The notes under the pieces are model-generated. The model did not search any database, had not been told where the DNA came from, and was given only the letters and a program-made list of their open reading frames with translations. The position numbers and the translations under genes are program-made. Below are positions 1 to 28,829 of a DNA stretch of 64,000 bases, one piece after another. Within the stretch, counting starts at the first letter, position 1. Every line of letters begins with the position of its first letter. Origin of the DNA: Lineus longissimus (taxonomy: Eukaryota; Nemertea; Pilidiophora; Heteronemertea; Lineidae); assembly GCF_910592395.1 (NCBI RefSeq), contig NC_088315.1:6698501-6762500 (forward strand), given 5' to 3'.

Positions 1-2620
1 TCAACAGTAATAATCCTGTCTTAAGACTAACCAATGGTAACAATTTCAGTCACATCCGCTGCCCCATACATTATCACTTATTGCATGACCTATCTGTCGA
101 CTGACACTTAATACAAAAGGATCGCAAAGCACCCGAAATGTCAACGCCAACGCACAGTCCATCCTGCATCACGATGTCGAACAATGCGATTAAGCATAAT
201 GAAATGAACACGATTATTTGGAAAGCGCTGGTAAACACGGAAAGTCGGTGTCCGCATTTTTGTTAAGGAAATGTGTTTGGGTGTTTCTGGTCGCTACACT
301 TTTTCTAGCATCTCCTGGCGCTATATCCCGTCCACTGCATGACCACAATTGTGTCAGCTTTTCCCTCACGTATATTCCATTTACACAGTCACATGTTTTC
401 GGTGCCGTAGATTAAACTACAGAAATAAGATGACTCTTTATTGTCGTTGTAATTAGAGAAAGCCCACTTCTAACGAAAAAGTTAATAAAATCATTTTCCT
501 TAGTTAACACTTGACGTACCTGAAATATTTTGCCTGTAAGAGCAGTATACGCAAGGACAACCTTTATGGTCCACATATCTACGTCCTAATCTAGTTACAT
601 ATAACGACATGTACAAGACGCGACATAAGATAATTCAATTCACGATAAGCGTTACATAAAGGACAGAACATGCGGAGATTTTTTATGATCGGCGACATCG
701 ATAATCGTTTACCTTCACAGCAAGCAATGGTAAGATAAAGAAGATGGGAATATAGAGAATGGGAGGAAATATTATTTTCCGTATCTTTGATTGTATGCCG
801 CGGCAGGGAATGTTTTCACCGGGTACGGTTTTTATACAGTTACGTTCCCTAAAGGCCTACCCCGTTCGTTGAAAATTTGAAATTTGTCTTTGAAAATATC
901 CAATTGGTTGCACAATTTTACAAGTACACGTATATCATTTCTTTCCGGTGACCTTAGTAGTTTGGATTATATTTCTGAGGCATATCGCCATGTGTTTGGA
1001 GGTTTGCGACTTCGTCCCTTAATCACTTACAGGATGAGGTTTGAGGATGAGTTTGAGGTTTATCGGATTGAGATCTACGATGGGACTTTTTTTACTGATT
1101 AAACGCATAATAAAGAATGACTAAACAATAGCTATAAGTAAAATGGTTATGAGAGGGTCGCCACAAGTGCCGTACGAACAATTCCGAATATAAAACAGAC
1201 GTAGGCGTTTATTTCTTACATTTGCTCCACTTTCCATGCAAAATTAAAATTGTTTCACACAAAGACAGATTCTTGTAGTCCCAGGTCATTATCACAGTGC
1301 ATATCCCGGTCGTCACTGCTAGTGTCTTTGCATACCGGCTATCATAAGAACACATCTTCAAAACCAATAACTCATTTTTCAATCAATTGCACAACGCGAT
1401 GAACAGACGATAGACATTTTTCACCAAGTCAACCAATAGTGCCCGTTTATTTTCTATTTTTTTAACAGTCCTTTGATGCCGAAATAATCCCGAGGAAAAG
1501 TATTTGCCAGACTATTTGTGCTCGGTCCAGCTTCAAACGATTGCATCGGTAGTATACCCCTGCCCATTTTGATAAGAAATAAATGTTGCTACAGAATCCT
1601 CGCAGACTAGCTATTTACGCCGGCCGTCGGCCTCTCCAGTACTGAACGTGTTTAAACTTTACAGCATGAAGAGAATCATTCGGCAAACCTCGGAAATATT
1701 CGGGACAACTGCTCGGCTGTGCGAAGGTTGGGAACATGTTGCTGGCGAGTGTGATTGATTAACTGGAATACTCCTCGTGATGTAGTTTCCTGGGTTGTTT
1801 TTACTGCATTACTGATTATAAAGTATCCAAAATGTTGCCACGCCGAGTATACTATGTTTCAAATACTTTTATATGCATGTACTTGCAAATGCGTGAAACT
1901 GCATGTGGTGACACGCGGTGGCCAATTGACACATTATCCTCCTGGGTCACCAAACACCACGCTCACGTTGTCGCTTTAATGGATGGCACTTTAACACTGA
2001 TAAAATGAGTGGCGAACAACAGCATGTGACCAAGTTATCAGATAGGCACACATCTAGCTAAGGATGGTAAGACAAAGAAAGCAGTACAATTGCATTCTTT
2101 CTCATGAAACTGATAGTTCGTGCGTGACGCAGTCAACTTTCTTACCTCGAGGCCTTATTATTTATGCATATATACAGGATAGTTTCATCATATTCTCAAC
2201 CATTGTTAATTAACAATAATTCCCATCAATCAAATTCCGATACAAAGTTCGAGTTAGGCTCTAATTGAATGAATAAATAAACACCCGTGCGTCATGATTA
2301 TTTCAGTGAAATCCTACGCTTTCATTCTCCGATAGGTAATTCACATTCATAACATACAGTCTCGTCGATTAGTCTTGACATTCAAGAACTTTTCAATTGG
2401 TAACTAAAAGCTTTCATCATTGACTTTAACAACCTAACCACTGCTTGGACTGCGGACACAGCAGGCACATAAATGATTCTCAGGCCAACACATATCGGCT
2501 GCCGGGAGCCAAGTGAAGCAAAGGTCAGCGAGATTATGTCGTTGAGGTCCACATGGGATGCTAGGACTCTAAAGAACAAGAGGGACAAAGACATTCTTTC
2601 AACTTGGAGTGAAAGTAGAG
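1..2620. other. No gene seen
   Basis: AT-rich intergenic DNA. All ORFs are under 75 codons and lack splice context. A stretch at about 845-885 (AAAGGCCTACCCCGTTCG...) resembles 29540-29582, so a dispersed repeat piece is present. Confidence 0.5.
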
Positions 2621-2624
2621 GCAG

Positions 2625-2655
2625 TAGGGGAGGGGGGAGGGGGGGAGGGGGAAGA
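2625..2655 (+). other. G-run tract, possible G-quadruplex
   Basis: About 30 bases with at least four runs of four or more G separated by single A (GGGGAGGGGGGAGGGGGGG type). It lies just beyond the probable 3' end of CKAP5, with the C-rich strand in the sense of CKAP5. Confidence 0.5.
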
Positions 2656-2759
2656 CAGATGACAATTGAGTACAATTGCATTCAAAGGCGAAACTAAAGG
2701 CGTTGTCGAATCAAATGTGAATCCTGCTTATATACCAGGTGTCAAGAGAAAAACAAGAT

Positions 2760-4937
2760 TTTTGTGCATTGCGGTAATTTTATTTATATTTTGAAATACC
2801 ATCAAAGTTTCCTTCTCAGCAAAGAACGAGAACAGCTAAAGGGAATAGATATTTACAGTTTCAAGAAATTACAATAAAGGAGCTATGGAGCCTGACAAAA
2901 AGGGCACAGCCACATCAAGTTTTGAGTATTACAAATGAGCCAAAGTTTACAGATAAAGATGACACTAAATATGCACATATTACAGACCGAAACACATACA
3001 GCGGAACCTCTCTTAGCTGACACCTCTCTATTATGGACACAAGTTTTGGTCCCAAAGCTGTAATTTCAATTTACCTCTCTATTAAGGACACAATTGGTCA
3101 CTCCCAAGGGTGTCCTTACTAGAGAAATTTTACTGTAATTTGTTGATTGCTAGGCAATAATTTGACCTTGACTTTCCTTCTCATTCAAAGTCACCACCTG
3201 CCAACAACACATACAGTATCAAATGTACAGGAAAACATTTGCTTGCACTGGCACCAACAATTTTGCTGCTGAACAACTACATGCACATTCTCCTTCAAAC
3301 ACACAAAGCAACTTAGCTCTATTTGAGAAAAAAGCCAACCTGCTAGGAAAATAGCACAGCACATTTTTGCATCGTACATGTAATTAGTTATAGATAGTAA
3401 TTTCTGAGACCGCATACTTTAAAGTGGGTAATGAAGGGTAATGAAGGGTTCGGTGGTCGAACTTTATTGGCAATCATTATTTATCGAATGCAAATGAGAG
3501 CATCATGCACAAAGAAGGACGTGACGACTTGTCAAAATTTTACATTTATGGTCAATGGTTTTGTGTAAGTTACACTTTGCAACCTGGACAACATGATCTA
3601 AGATTTAACCCTTTCTAGTATCTTTTATAACAGAGAAGTAACGAAAACAAACTTAGCAGGCCTAAATTTCAAACTGCGTCATCTCCAAATGACAAATGTG
3701 GACTATCCACTTAAAAAACTCTCCACAATACACCGAAACTCACCAAATATCTCATCTTCCAATCTAAACTTATCTCCACATCCCAACATGTAGTTCTACA
3801 ACACTCAAGTACACGTACGACAGACACACATTCAGAATTTACATTTATACATTTTTCAAAGTGCAGTGGAGAATAAACTTAACAGAACTAGCAACTTCAT
3901 TGGGTATCTACGCCATTTAATGAATCACAGAATAATAACGGTTAGAAGCATTTCTGTATTGTATTTACATCAAAGCGATTCTACCGTCTGATAATCTTAC
4001 CTCAGGTCATTTGAACGATGACGAGCAAGCAGCCCACAAGCATGCAGCCTGGGAGATTTTCTAATTCGCTACTTTGGTAGGTGATATTCCAAAACCATTT
4101 TTTTCTTCCAGTATGGCTTTCTACAACGTCAATGCCATGCATTAACCTGCACTGCATCATGAAACTAGTGTTTCGTGCTACAAGAGCGTATATGTATTGG
4201 GGCAGCAGACCAGGCTCCTGGTCCATGTATTGTTAGCAAGTTGACAAATATTCTTTATATCAAAGTACTTATCCTACCCTATGTAGACTTGTACATGGTA
4301 CAAATATGTGCACAGAAATTACTACAACGAAAAATACTGCCAGCATAAAAAAACTATCAACAATACCAGTTACGAAGCAGCCAAAAAAATACAGATCTAC
4401 GAATTTGCAACAAAAAAGTGTAAAGTGTCATATGTTGCTTTCTCAGGTTCTCAAACAGCAGAAGCCCAATAAAAAACTTAAATCAATCAAAGCACCATTG
4501 ATAAGATGCAGGGCCCAGCCCTTTGTGACATTCGGTCAACGTACCCCCACCCCACATCTCGAACATGATGTCATCAGCACACAGCAATTCTGTAAACTGC
4601 CAAATATTTGCGCCACACCTCAGATGCGACCATGATGTCAGTCCTTAGACAATATGATGTAATCTACATGTAATTTGCAAGTTTATCAGTGAAGTGCATT
4701 TTCTTGGTTATACCACATACATTTTGCTGGATCTGGAAGGTAGCTCTTTACCTATAGTGTTTTGCTGTACAATGTATAGGTGTTAGTTTTCCTTGTTCAT
4801 ATAGGCAGCAATTGCATCATAATGTCAGCACACTGCCAAGCCCCTGATATTTCTAAATGCACATGCGCAGAAATCTGTCAGATTCGAGCATACATGTTAA
4901 GAGTCAAATATTCAAGAGCTCCCAATTAATCTTTTGT
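2760..4937 (-). other. Probable CKAP5 3' UTR and poly(A) region
   Basis: No convincing coding sequence lies between the CKAP5 stop and about 2760. Minus-strand AATAAA hexamers are at 3463-3468 and 2779-2784, and an ATTAAA is at 3916-3921; none is closer to the stop. The hexamer near 2780 is followed on the minus strand by a T-rich stretch, as expected for a poly(A) site. If used, the 3' UTR would be about 2.2 kb and would contain the MITE-like element at 2998-3139. Transcript evidence is needed to choose the site. Confidence 0.4.
2998..3139. repeat. MITE-like element with degenerate terminal inverted repeats
   Basis: The left end (CAGCGGAACCTCTCTTAG) is an imperfect inverted copy of the right end (ACTAGAGAAATTTTACTGTA). 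Inside are two direct copies of ACCTCTCTATTAnGGACACAA, 60-70 bp apart. Left- and right-end fragments recur at 53911-53983. The CAGTAGAACCTCTCTATTA end with a GGACAC core looks like a short non-autonomous DNA transposon. Naming the family needs a repeat library. Confidence 0.55.
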
Positions 4938-22826
<17,889 letters not shown>

Positions 22827-22882
22827 CCTGTGATCATAACACAGACAACCCAGATAAAATGCTGTGGAACTGGAATGTCAAC
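22827..22882 (-). other. CKAP5: CKAP5 5' UTR segment behind a splice acceptor
   Basis: Read on the minus strand, a good acceptor (TTCACTCTTCAG) ends at 22883, and 56 nt without another ATG lead to the CKAP5 start codon at 22826. This suggests that at least one non-coding exon lies further upstream (higher coordinates, up to about 24 kb). Confidence 0.45.
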
Positions 22883-24486
22883 CTGAAGAGTGAAAGCAGA
22901 ACTAAATATTTTGGATTAGAAAACAAGGCTCGACACTCAAAAATCTCCGGATCCGGCTTTCTGACCTGTCCAAATCATCAGTTCAAGGATGCCGAAATCA
23001 CCCATCCCTAAATTGAAAGGTCTACTAACACAACATGCCAGATGCCACTGTGGCGATAATTTAGGCCTAAGACTAAGTGAAGTCCTTTTAAAACTACATG
23101 CAACATGTACGCCTCGGCCAACCTTGATTACAGTATTACGGTATGTGAAACTGAAACTAGTGAAAGATGTGGAATAGTGTCAACGCCAGTTATAGGCCTA
23201 CATAGGGGCCTAGGCGTAGGCTACTGACTTCCGTACTTGGCGTATCAGTATCACAGCCCACGACCACAACAACCACTGCTCCGCTCTAGCCTCTGCTGGC
23301 ACTGGCCACTGCCACTACCCACACGTCACACCGGCATCATAATTATGCGTATTGCCGTACTGGACTGATAATACTCGCACTGCAGTGCATGACAATAAAA
23401 AATTGAGGGGCTGAGACGTTGAGTCAAGGGCGAAGAGAAGGACAGGAGGGAACATATACATTGATGTACATTGATGTACAAGATAATGGCTGAGGGAAAA
23501 TGTACACCCGAAATAAAACGCTGAAATTTCACACTTCTAACTCATTTCTAAGCTTTTACTTTACTTTTCTGAGTACCTTTGGTGTCAATAATGAAAACCA
23601 ACACCTTGATGAACGTGTTAAGGATCCGAATAAGGTAATATGATAAAATCCAGAGAGGATACCAACAAAAAATCTTTCAGTATTCAGAAAATTTCAAACC
23701 ACATGACCCTTCCGTGACCTCTGTTCTGGAATTTGATTGGCCATTTATTACATCATTTTGCGCCATCTGTTGGCCATTAACAACATCGTTTTCCGCCACG
23801 ACGAGACGAGACTTGACGAGATTCAATATGTCAGCCTCCCTGGCTTCAAAAAAATTCACACGTGCTTCATAAAAATGCCTTCAAAAGCACTTTTGAAAAT
23901 ATTATTATTGACGTTGAATAGTGTAAATTGATTAAATTCATACCTCGTTTGCTATTGAAGGTGAACATGAGGGTGTTGTGCAAGTTCTGTTGAGATACAG
24001 ACATGTTTCGGTATGCATGCAATGTCATAATGACAATCGTCATGTGGAACACATGTAGATGTACATGTGACTTTGTGTTGTAGGCCTAGACTCTGCATGT
24101 AGTGCAGTCATGGCAGTGCAATGCATGCTGCATACATACAAGATGGCGAATGATATTCAGTCATGCAGTATATTGAGTAGGTTTAGAGACTCCTTCATGT
24201 ATCATACGTTGTATGTCATATGATTCAGTGGAACTGGTACACTCAGGTTCGATCAAGGACAAGCCGCCTTGAAGTTGAACAAAACAAATTGCTAGGCCTT
24301 TTTTCGAAGAAGACGAATGTCAGGTGCGCGTGCTCAGAGTTAAGCCATGCTTTTATGATGGAAGGGCGTGTTTGTTGCCTAGGAGTGGGAGGGATTAGAT
24401 GACCCAATTAGTAACTGATAGTTTTTTTCCGGGCAATCACATTGCCGACAAAAGAATCCTCAATAATTCCTGCTTCTTTTTTCCAG
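22883..24486. promoter_or_regulatory. Head-to-head upstream region shared by CKAP5 (-) and POLR1F (+)
   Basis: About 1.6 kb separates the first visible exons of the two divergent genes. There is no clear TATA box. A YY1-like AAGATGGCG lies at about 24140-24148 and an ETS-like TTCCGGG near 24427. A strong acceptor (CTTCTTTTTTCCAG, ending 24486) precedes the POLR1F ATG, so POLR1F may also start in a non-coding exon here. A 12-bp tandem duplication (TGATGTACATTG) lies near 23460. Promoter positions are inferred, not seen. Confidence 0.4.
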
Positions 24487-24511
24487 ATATAGGCAAGTCT
24501 GAATTGCAACA

Positions 24512-27500
24512 ATGACGACAGACGCAGCAAAACCCGTTACAGCTGTAACCAGTGTGCTCTCATACTCGTTTGCAGCGACAAAACTCAACGATCCGCACAG
24601 TTGCTTTTGTGAAGTTACAACTACAAAGAGCCTGGCGCTGCTCCCGAGATTCCTGTCTAATATCAAGAATGGCATCACTGATCAGCTTGATAGGGAACTC
24701 AACATTTATTCAGAGAAGTAAGTACAATGCCTGTGGCTGACGAATCTTCTTCTATTACAGGTATGGTGTCCTTATCACCTATAAAAACATTAGGCTAAAG
24801 AATCTTCTTCTATTACAGGTTAAATGGTGTCCTTATCGCCTATAAAAACATTAGGCTAAAGAATCTTCTTCTATTGCAGGTTAAATGGTGTCCTTATCGC
24901 CTATAAAAACATTAGGCTAAAGAATTACAGTGGAACTGTTATCGGCGATGATCCACTTATTTATGTAGATATTGTAGCTGACCTGATGGTCTTCAAACCA
25001 GAGCTGGGATGCACATTGGAAGGCGTTGTGAACAAAATTGGTAGGGACCACATTGGTTATCTGGTGCATGGTTGTTTCAATGCTTCAACCGACAAACCGA
25101 CAAACTCGAAGAATGATGTGCTGAAGGTCGGAGATGCTGTGCTCTTGGATGTTGCTCTGCTACTGCCTGTGAATGGTGTCCTGACCATTTGTGCCACCAT
25201 CAATGAGGAGAGGTGAGTAATCAGTAGTACCAAAAATAGACCTCATGCCATCTCAGACATTTGAGTGTTTGATATCTTTTTCATGAATGCTTGTTCTATT
25301 TATTAGTCCTAACTCCTCTTTCAGCTTGGAAGGTTTGAAAGCAAATATTTCTGGTAAAAAGAAAAAGAAACAGTCGATGCCAGTGCAAATGGAATTCACT
25401 ATGTAAGTGTCATCTAATTCTTTTCTTGAAGGACTTGCTAGATTTTGATCATGGAACACACTTTTTGTGTGTCTCTATTACAGCAGGTGCCAGTCAAGAG
25501 GCCAGTTTGTACCCTAAATTTAAGCAGGTGGTGACAAACCATTGACCGGCCACATCGGAACAAGCTTCCTGTGGGCCATCGACCTTCCGTTCATGAAGCG
25601 GAAGTATGAACCACGATGCCATCAGGATCTGTTGGCGATGTGGTCTCGTTGTTTTTAAGGTGTGAAACTTGTCTGTGTTCAGTCGAGAAGTAGCCAAAGG
25701 TCATTAACAGTCATATACACATGATGTTTTAAGTCAATACTATCGAAGCCATATCACATTGAGTGGTTTAGGACACTCACCAAACTGTGATCATGGTGAA
25801 GTCAGTTTCTTTTGTAGCCAAGTTGATGTATTGACAATTTTGCTAATTTTCACTGAAAGTGTTCCTATTTCCATTGCAGCGATGGGAAAAAAAAGAATTC
25901 CGACTCCGGTGGCAGTGGAGTTGACATTGAATGTACATCTTCGAAACAACAGTCACGCCTTGACTTGTGGATGACGCCAAAGAAGAGAAAAGCTGGCGAT
26001 GATTATGAAACTGCTGAGGATGGGCATCCGGCAAAGAAAACCAAAATGTTATTTCCGGAAAGGCAAACTAAAGTTGCGTCACCTGTGAATGATGAGGTTG
26101 TTGATATTGATGCTGAGTCGGAGGGTTTTGTGGGGGTAGAGGCTGATGATTCTGGTTTAAATGATACATTGGGCACTCAACTTGTTCAGAAATCCGATGA
26201 GAAAAAGCGTTTGAAGCAGGAGAGGAAGGCACGAAAAAGGGAATTAAAGGAGGCGAGGAGAAGGGGACTAAATGAGACAAAAACGAAGCTTGAGAGTGTT
26301 TCAGAAATCGAGACGGCTGAGTCTGACTCATATGTCACCGCTGACTCTCATGTTATTCACACACCAGATGAGGTGGAGTCGGAGAAAAAGAGATTGAAAC
26401 AAGAGAGGAAAGAGAAAAAGAGGCGGGAGAAATCAAAAGTTGCCAATGTTGATGTAGAAGCTGTTTCAGGAATCGAGGGCATCGAGTCTGACTTGTATGA
26501 AACTGCAGACTCTCTTGTGATTGAGACTCGAGATGAGGCATCAGTGGAAAAACAGAGGTTGAAACAGGAAAAGAAGGCGAGAAAGAAGAAATCAGATCAG
26601 AGGATACCAAAGGTCCTCGATATTGACACAGAAAATGTTTCCACTCTAGTAATTCCTACAGCACATGATGCAATGTCGGAGAAAAGGCGGTTGAAACAGG
26701 AAAGGAAAGCAAAAAGAAAGGAATTAAAGCGTGAGAAAAAGAAAGCAGCGAAGAAAGAATTAAAGAAGGCTGAAGAAGAGATCGGTGCAAGGATTGTTAG
26801 CAGCTTTGCGGAATCTGAGAAATTGATTCCGAAGTCGGTCAGTGCTAAGGTGTCTAAAACTGGCAAGGCTGCGGCTGAAAAGAAAACAATTTGTGACATC
26901 TCGGACAGTGATTCATCTTCTGATGACTTTGTATTTGTCGGGAGTCCGCTATTGAAAACTGATAACCTGAAGCGGAAACCTTTGCCTGGTGTAAGTACGC
27001 CTTTGTCGGCTCGTGTGACAGGTTCCTCGACACTAAAACAGCCACCATCTTCGTCTGTTGTGCCTGCCGGGGTTGGCGCTGTCAGCAAAAGTAGGAAGGA
27101 ACATAAAAAGGACAAGAATGAATCGGCTTTGTCACCTAGTAGTGGTGGTTCTGAGCACAAGAAAAAGCGTGACAAAAATAAATCTGCTGGTCTCATGGTG
27201 AACTCCCCGCTTGCTTTTACTGAGATAAAGGACAAGAAAGGAAAGAAAAACAAAATTGGTGACTCTGTTCTGAATGTGAGTGATTTGCCTCACCTGACAC
27301 TTACTGGTAAGAAGCACAAAAAGAATCGCAAGGAATCTGTAGGGGATGCATCTGCTGGTAATTACCTGAATGATTCTGGTGAATTGGGGTCAAAAGACAG
27401 TCTTCTTGATTCACCGGTTGTCGGTTCAAAGAAAAAGCCTAAGAAAAAGAAGTTTGAGCTTGGTGCGTCTCCTTCCCCTATGCCCATTCATGATTTGGAA

Positions 27501-28469
27501 AGCACAATGATTCACCCGTCAATAGGTCAGCATCGGAAAAGTGACTTGTTTATTTCTCCCATAGTCAGTGAGAGTTTGTCAACGTCGCCTCCCAGTGGTA
27601 AAAAACTCAAAACTCAAAAGGCAGTGATTGAGTCTCCATCCCATGTTCATTCCAAAGTCAGAAAGAGGGCCGACATCGAGATTTTGAAAAATTCTATGAC
27701 AGTTGCTTCGACCTGCCAAGTTGATGTTTCTCAACACGACGATTTGTCGGATGGGAAGAAGAAGCACAAGAAGAAGAAGAAGTCTAATGATAAAGACAGG
27801 TCTTCCTTGGTAGATTTGAACATGACAGGAGTAAGTGTGCTGGACTCTGGTTTAAAAAAGAAAAAATACACCAAGTCTTCTGCAGCAAGTTGTGATTCTG
27901 ACGCGTCAAAATTCTTAGAATCAAAAACTGGTACGATATTTGACTATTTTGCTCCTTGTCCAATGGGGGAAAAACTACCACGGAAGCGAAATGATAGTAC
28001 TGTTTCCATGCAAAGTGAACTTGAGGTGTCGACTGAAATTAAGAAGAAAAAGAAGAAGAAATCAAAAGAAAAGGATTCTGATCGAGTTGTAGATGCAGCG
28101 CAGACTATCAAAGTTAGCTCAAAAAAGCGGACAAGAGATGCATCGCCTTCAGGTACAGATTTAGAACGTCCAACAAAGAAATCTAAGAAAAGTAAGGACT
28201 TACTAAAGATATCAGATCCACGCCAATCACTGCAGAACGAATTTTTAGAAAAAGCGTCAAAATCTTCGAAAAAAAAGCATTCGAACGATGATGACGACTC
28301 TGGGGTGAATTCGTTGGCATCTTCTATGCTCTCCATTTCCAATCAGGGGGTTGGTGTTACAGGTGCATCGGTGGATGCTGGTCTGGTCAGTAGTTCTCTT
28401 AAGTTCGAGGTTTCTAAAAAGAAGAAGAAAAAGAAGAGAAAGAAGAAAAGAGACGGTGAAGTTCAATAG
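24512..28469 (+). CDS. POLR1F: POLR1F / RPA43, RNA polymerase I subunit, four coding exons, 1068 aa
   Basis: RPA43 forms the RPB7-like stalk subunit of RNA polymerase I and helps recruit initiation factors for rRNA synthesis in the nucleolus. Exons: 24512-24717, 24880-25212, 25325-25402, 25880-28469; every junction is phase 2 and the total is 3207 nt. Residues 1-110 match the human N-terminal region (LLPRFLSNIKNGI, LNGVLIAYKNIRL, VDIVADLMVFKPELG). They are followed by the S1/OB-like part with VVNKIGRDHIGYLVHGCFNAS. From about residue 190 the protein is a Lys-rich disordered tail of about 860 residues with many KKKKK and KKHKKK basic clusters, likely nucleolar localisation signals. Human POLR1F is 338 aa and also ends in a Lys-rich tail, but a much shorter one. 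Start: first ATG after a strong acceptor, and the N-terminal length fits the family. Confidence 0.95.
24742..24921 (+). repeat. Tandem triplication covering the POLR1F exon 2 splice acceptor
   Basis: Three head-to-tail copies (24742-24799, 24800-24860, 24861-24921; 58, 61 and 61 bp). Each holds the intron end TCTTCTTCTATT(A/G)CAG and the first part of exon 2 (GGTGTCCTTATC...AGGCTAAAG). Copies 2 and 3 differ by very few bases; copy 1 has lost three bases (TAA). Only the third acceptor (exon start 24880) keeps the POLR1F frame. Without the extra copies intron 1 would be only 43 bp. Confidence 0.95.
25880..28469 (+). CDS. POLR1F: POLR1F exon 4: extended lysine-rich tail (residues 206-1068)
   Basis: A single 2590-nt exon with an acceptor CCATTGCAG at 25871-25879. 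It has four imperfect copies of an E-K-x-R-L-K-Q-E-[RK]-K module, starting near residues 313, 374, 429 and 473. It also has an acidic Ser cluster SDSDSSSDDF at residue 547 and more than ten K-rich runs. Two PCNA-box-like motifs are present: QSRLDLWM at 230-237 and TGTIFDYF at 889-896, each followed by basic residues. No frame break occurs over 863 codons, which argues for selection on this long low-complexity reading frame. Confidence 0.93.
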
Positions 28470-28814
28470 AAGTGCTGCGAGTTGTGCGTGCACGATGCCT
28501 CCATTCAACATATTGAGGTGTCTTTGATCGGATTGCTTGAGGTTGAGTTCCTCTAACATGGCTGATGTCTTCTGTCTGAGGTTCAAAGTTTCAAAGACTT
28601 AACAGTGAGGTTCAGATGAGTCCCTACCGTCACAACTCTCTGTCAGAGAGTCGCATACAATTTGTTACTACCACAGTTTTACTTTCTTAGAAAACCGGTA
28701 TTAGTTATGTGAGAACCTGTACTTTCATTGGTCCAGTTTGGACATCGCATTTAGTTCACTTCCTTTGGTAATTTATGGTAATTTTGTTTTCATAGCAGTA
28801 TTACGATTGTCAAC

Positions 28815-28820
28815 AATAAA
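28815..28820 (+). terminator. POLR1F poly(A) signal AATAAA
   Basis: First canonical AATAAA after the POLR1F stop (345 nt downstream), in an AT-rich 3' UTR. It is followed by T-rich sequence (ATTCTTTTTAG). Confidence 0.55.
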
Positions 28821-28829
28821 CTTGAGATC

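Noticed and set aside
4306-4635. 109-codon plus ORF antisense to the CKAP5 3' UTR
   Set aside because: Low-complexity Lys/Thr/Gln composition, no similarity, no splice or promoter context.
26597-27253. 218-codon ORF antisense to POLR1F exon 4
   Set aside because: Mirror of the Lys-rich tail (AAG/AAA read as CTT/TTT gives Leu/Phe/Ser). It is a shadow of the real exon.
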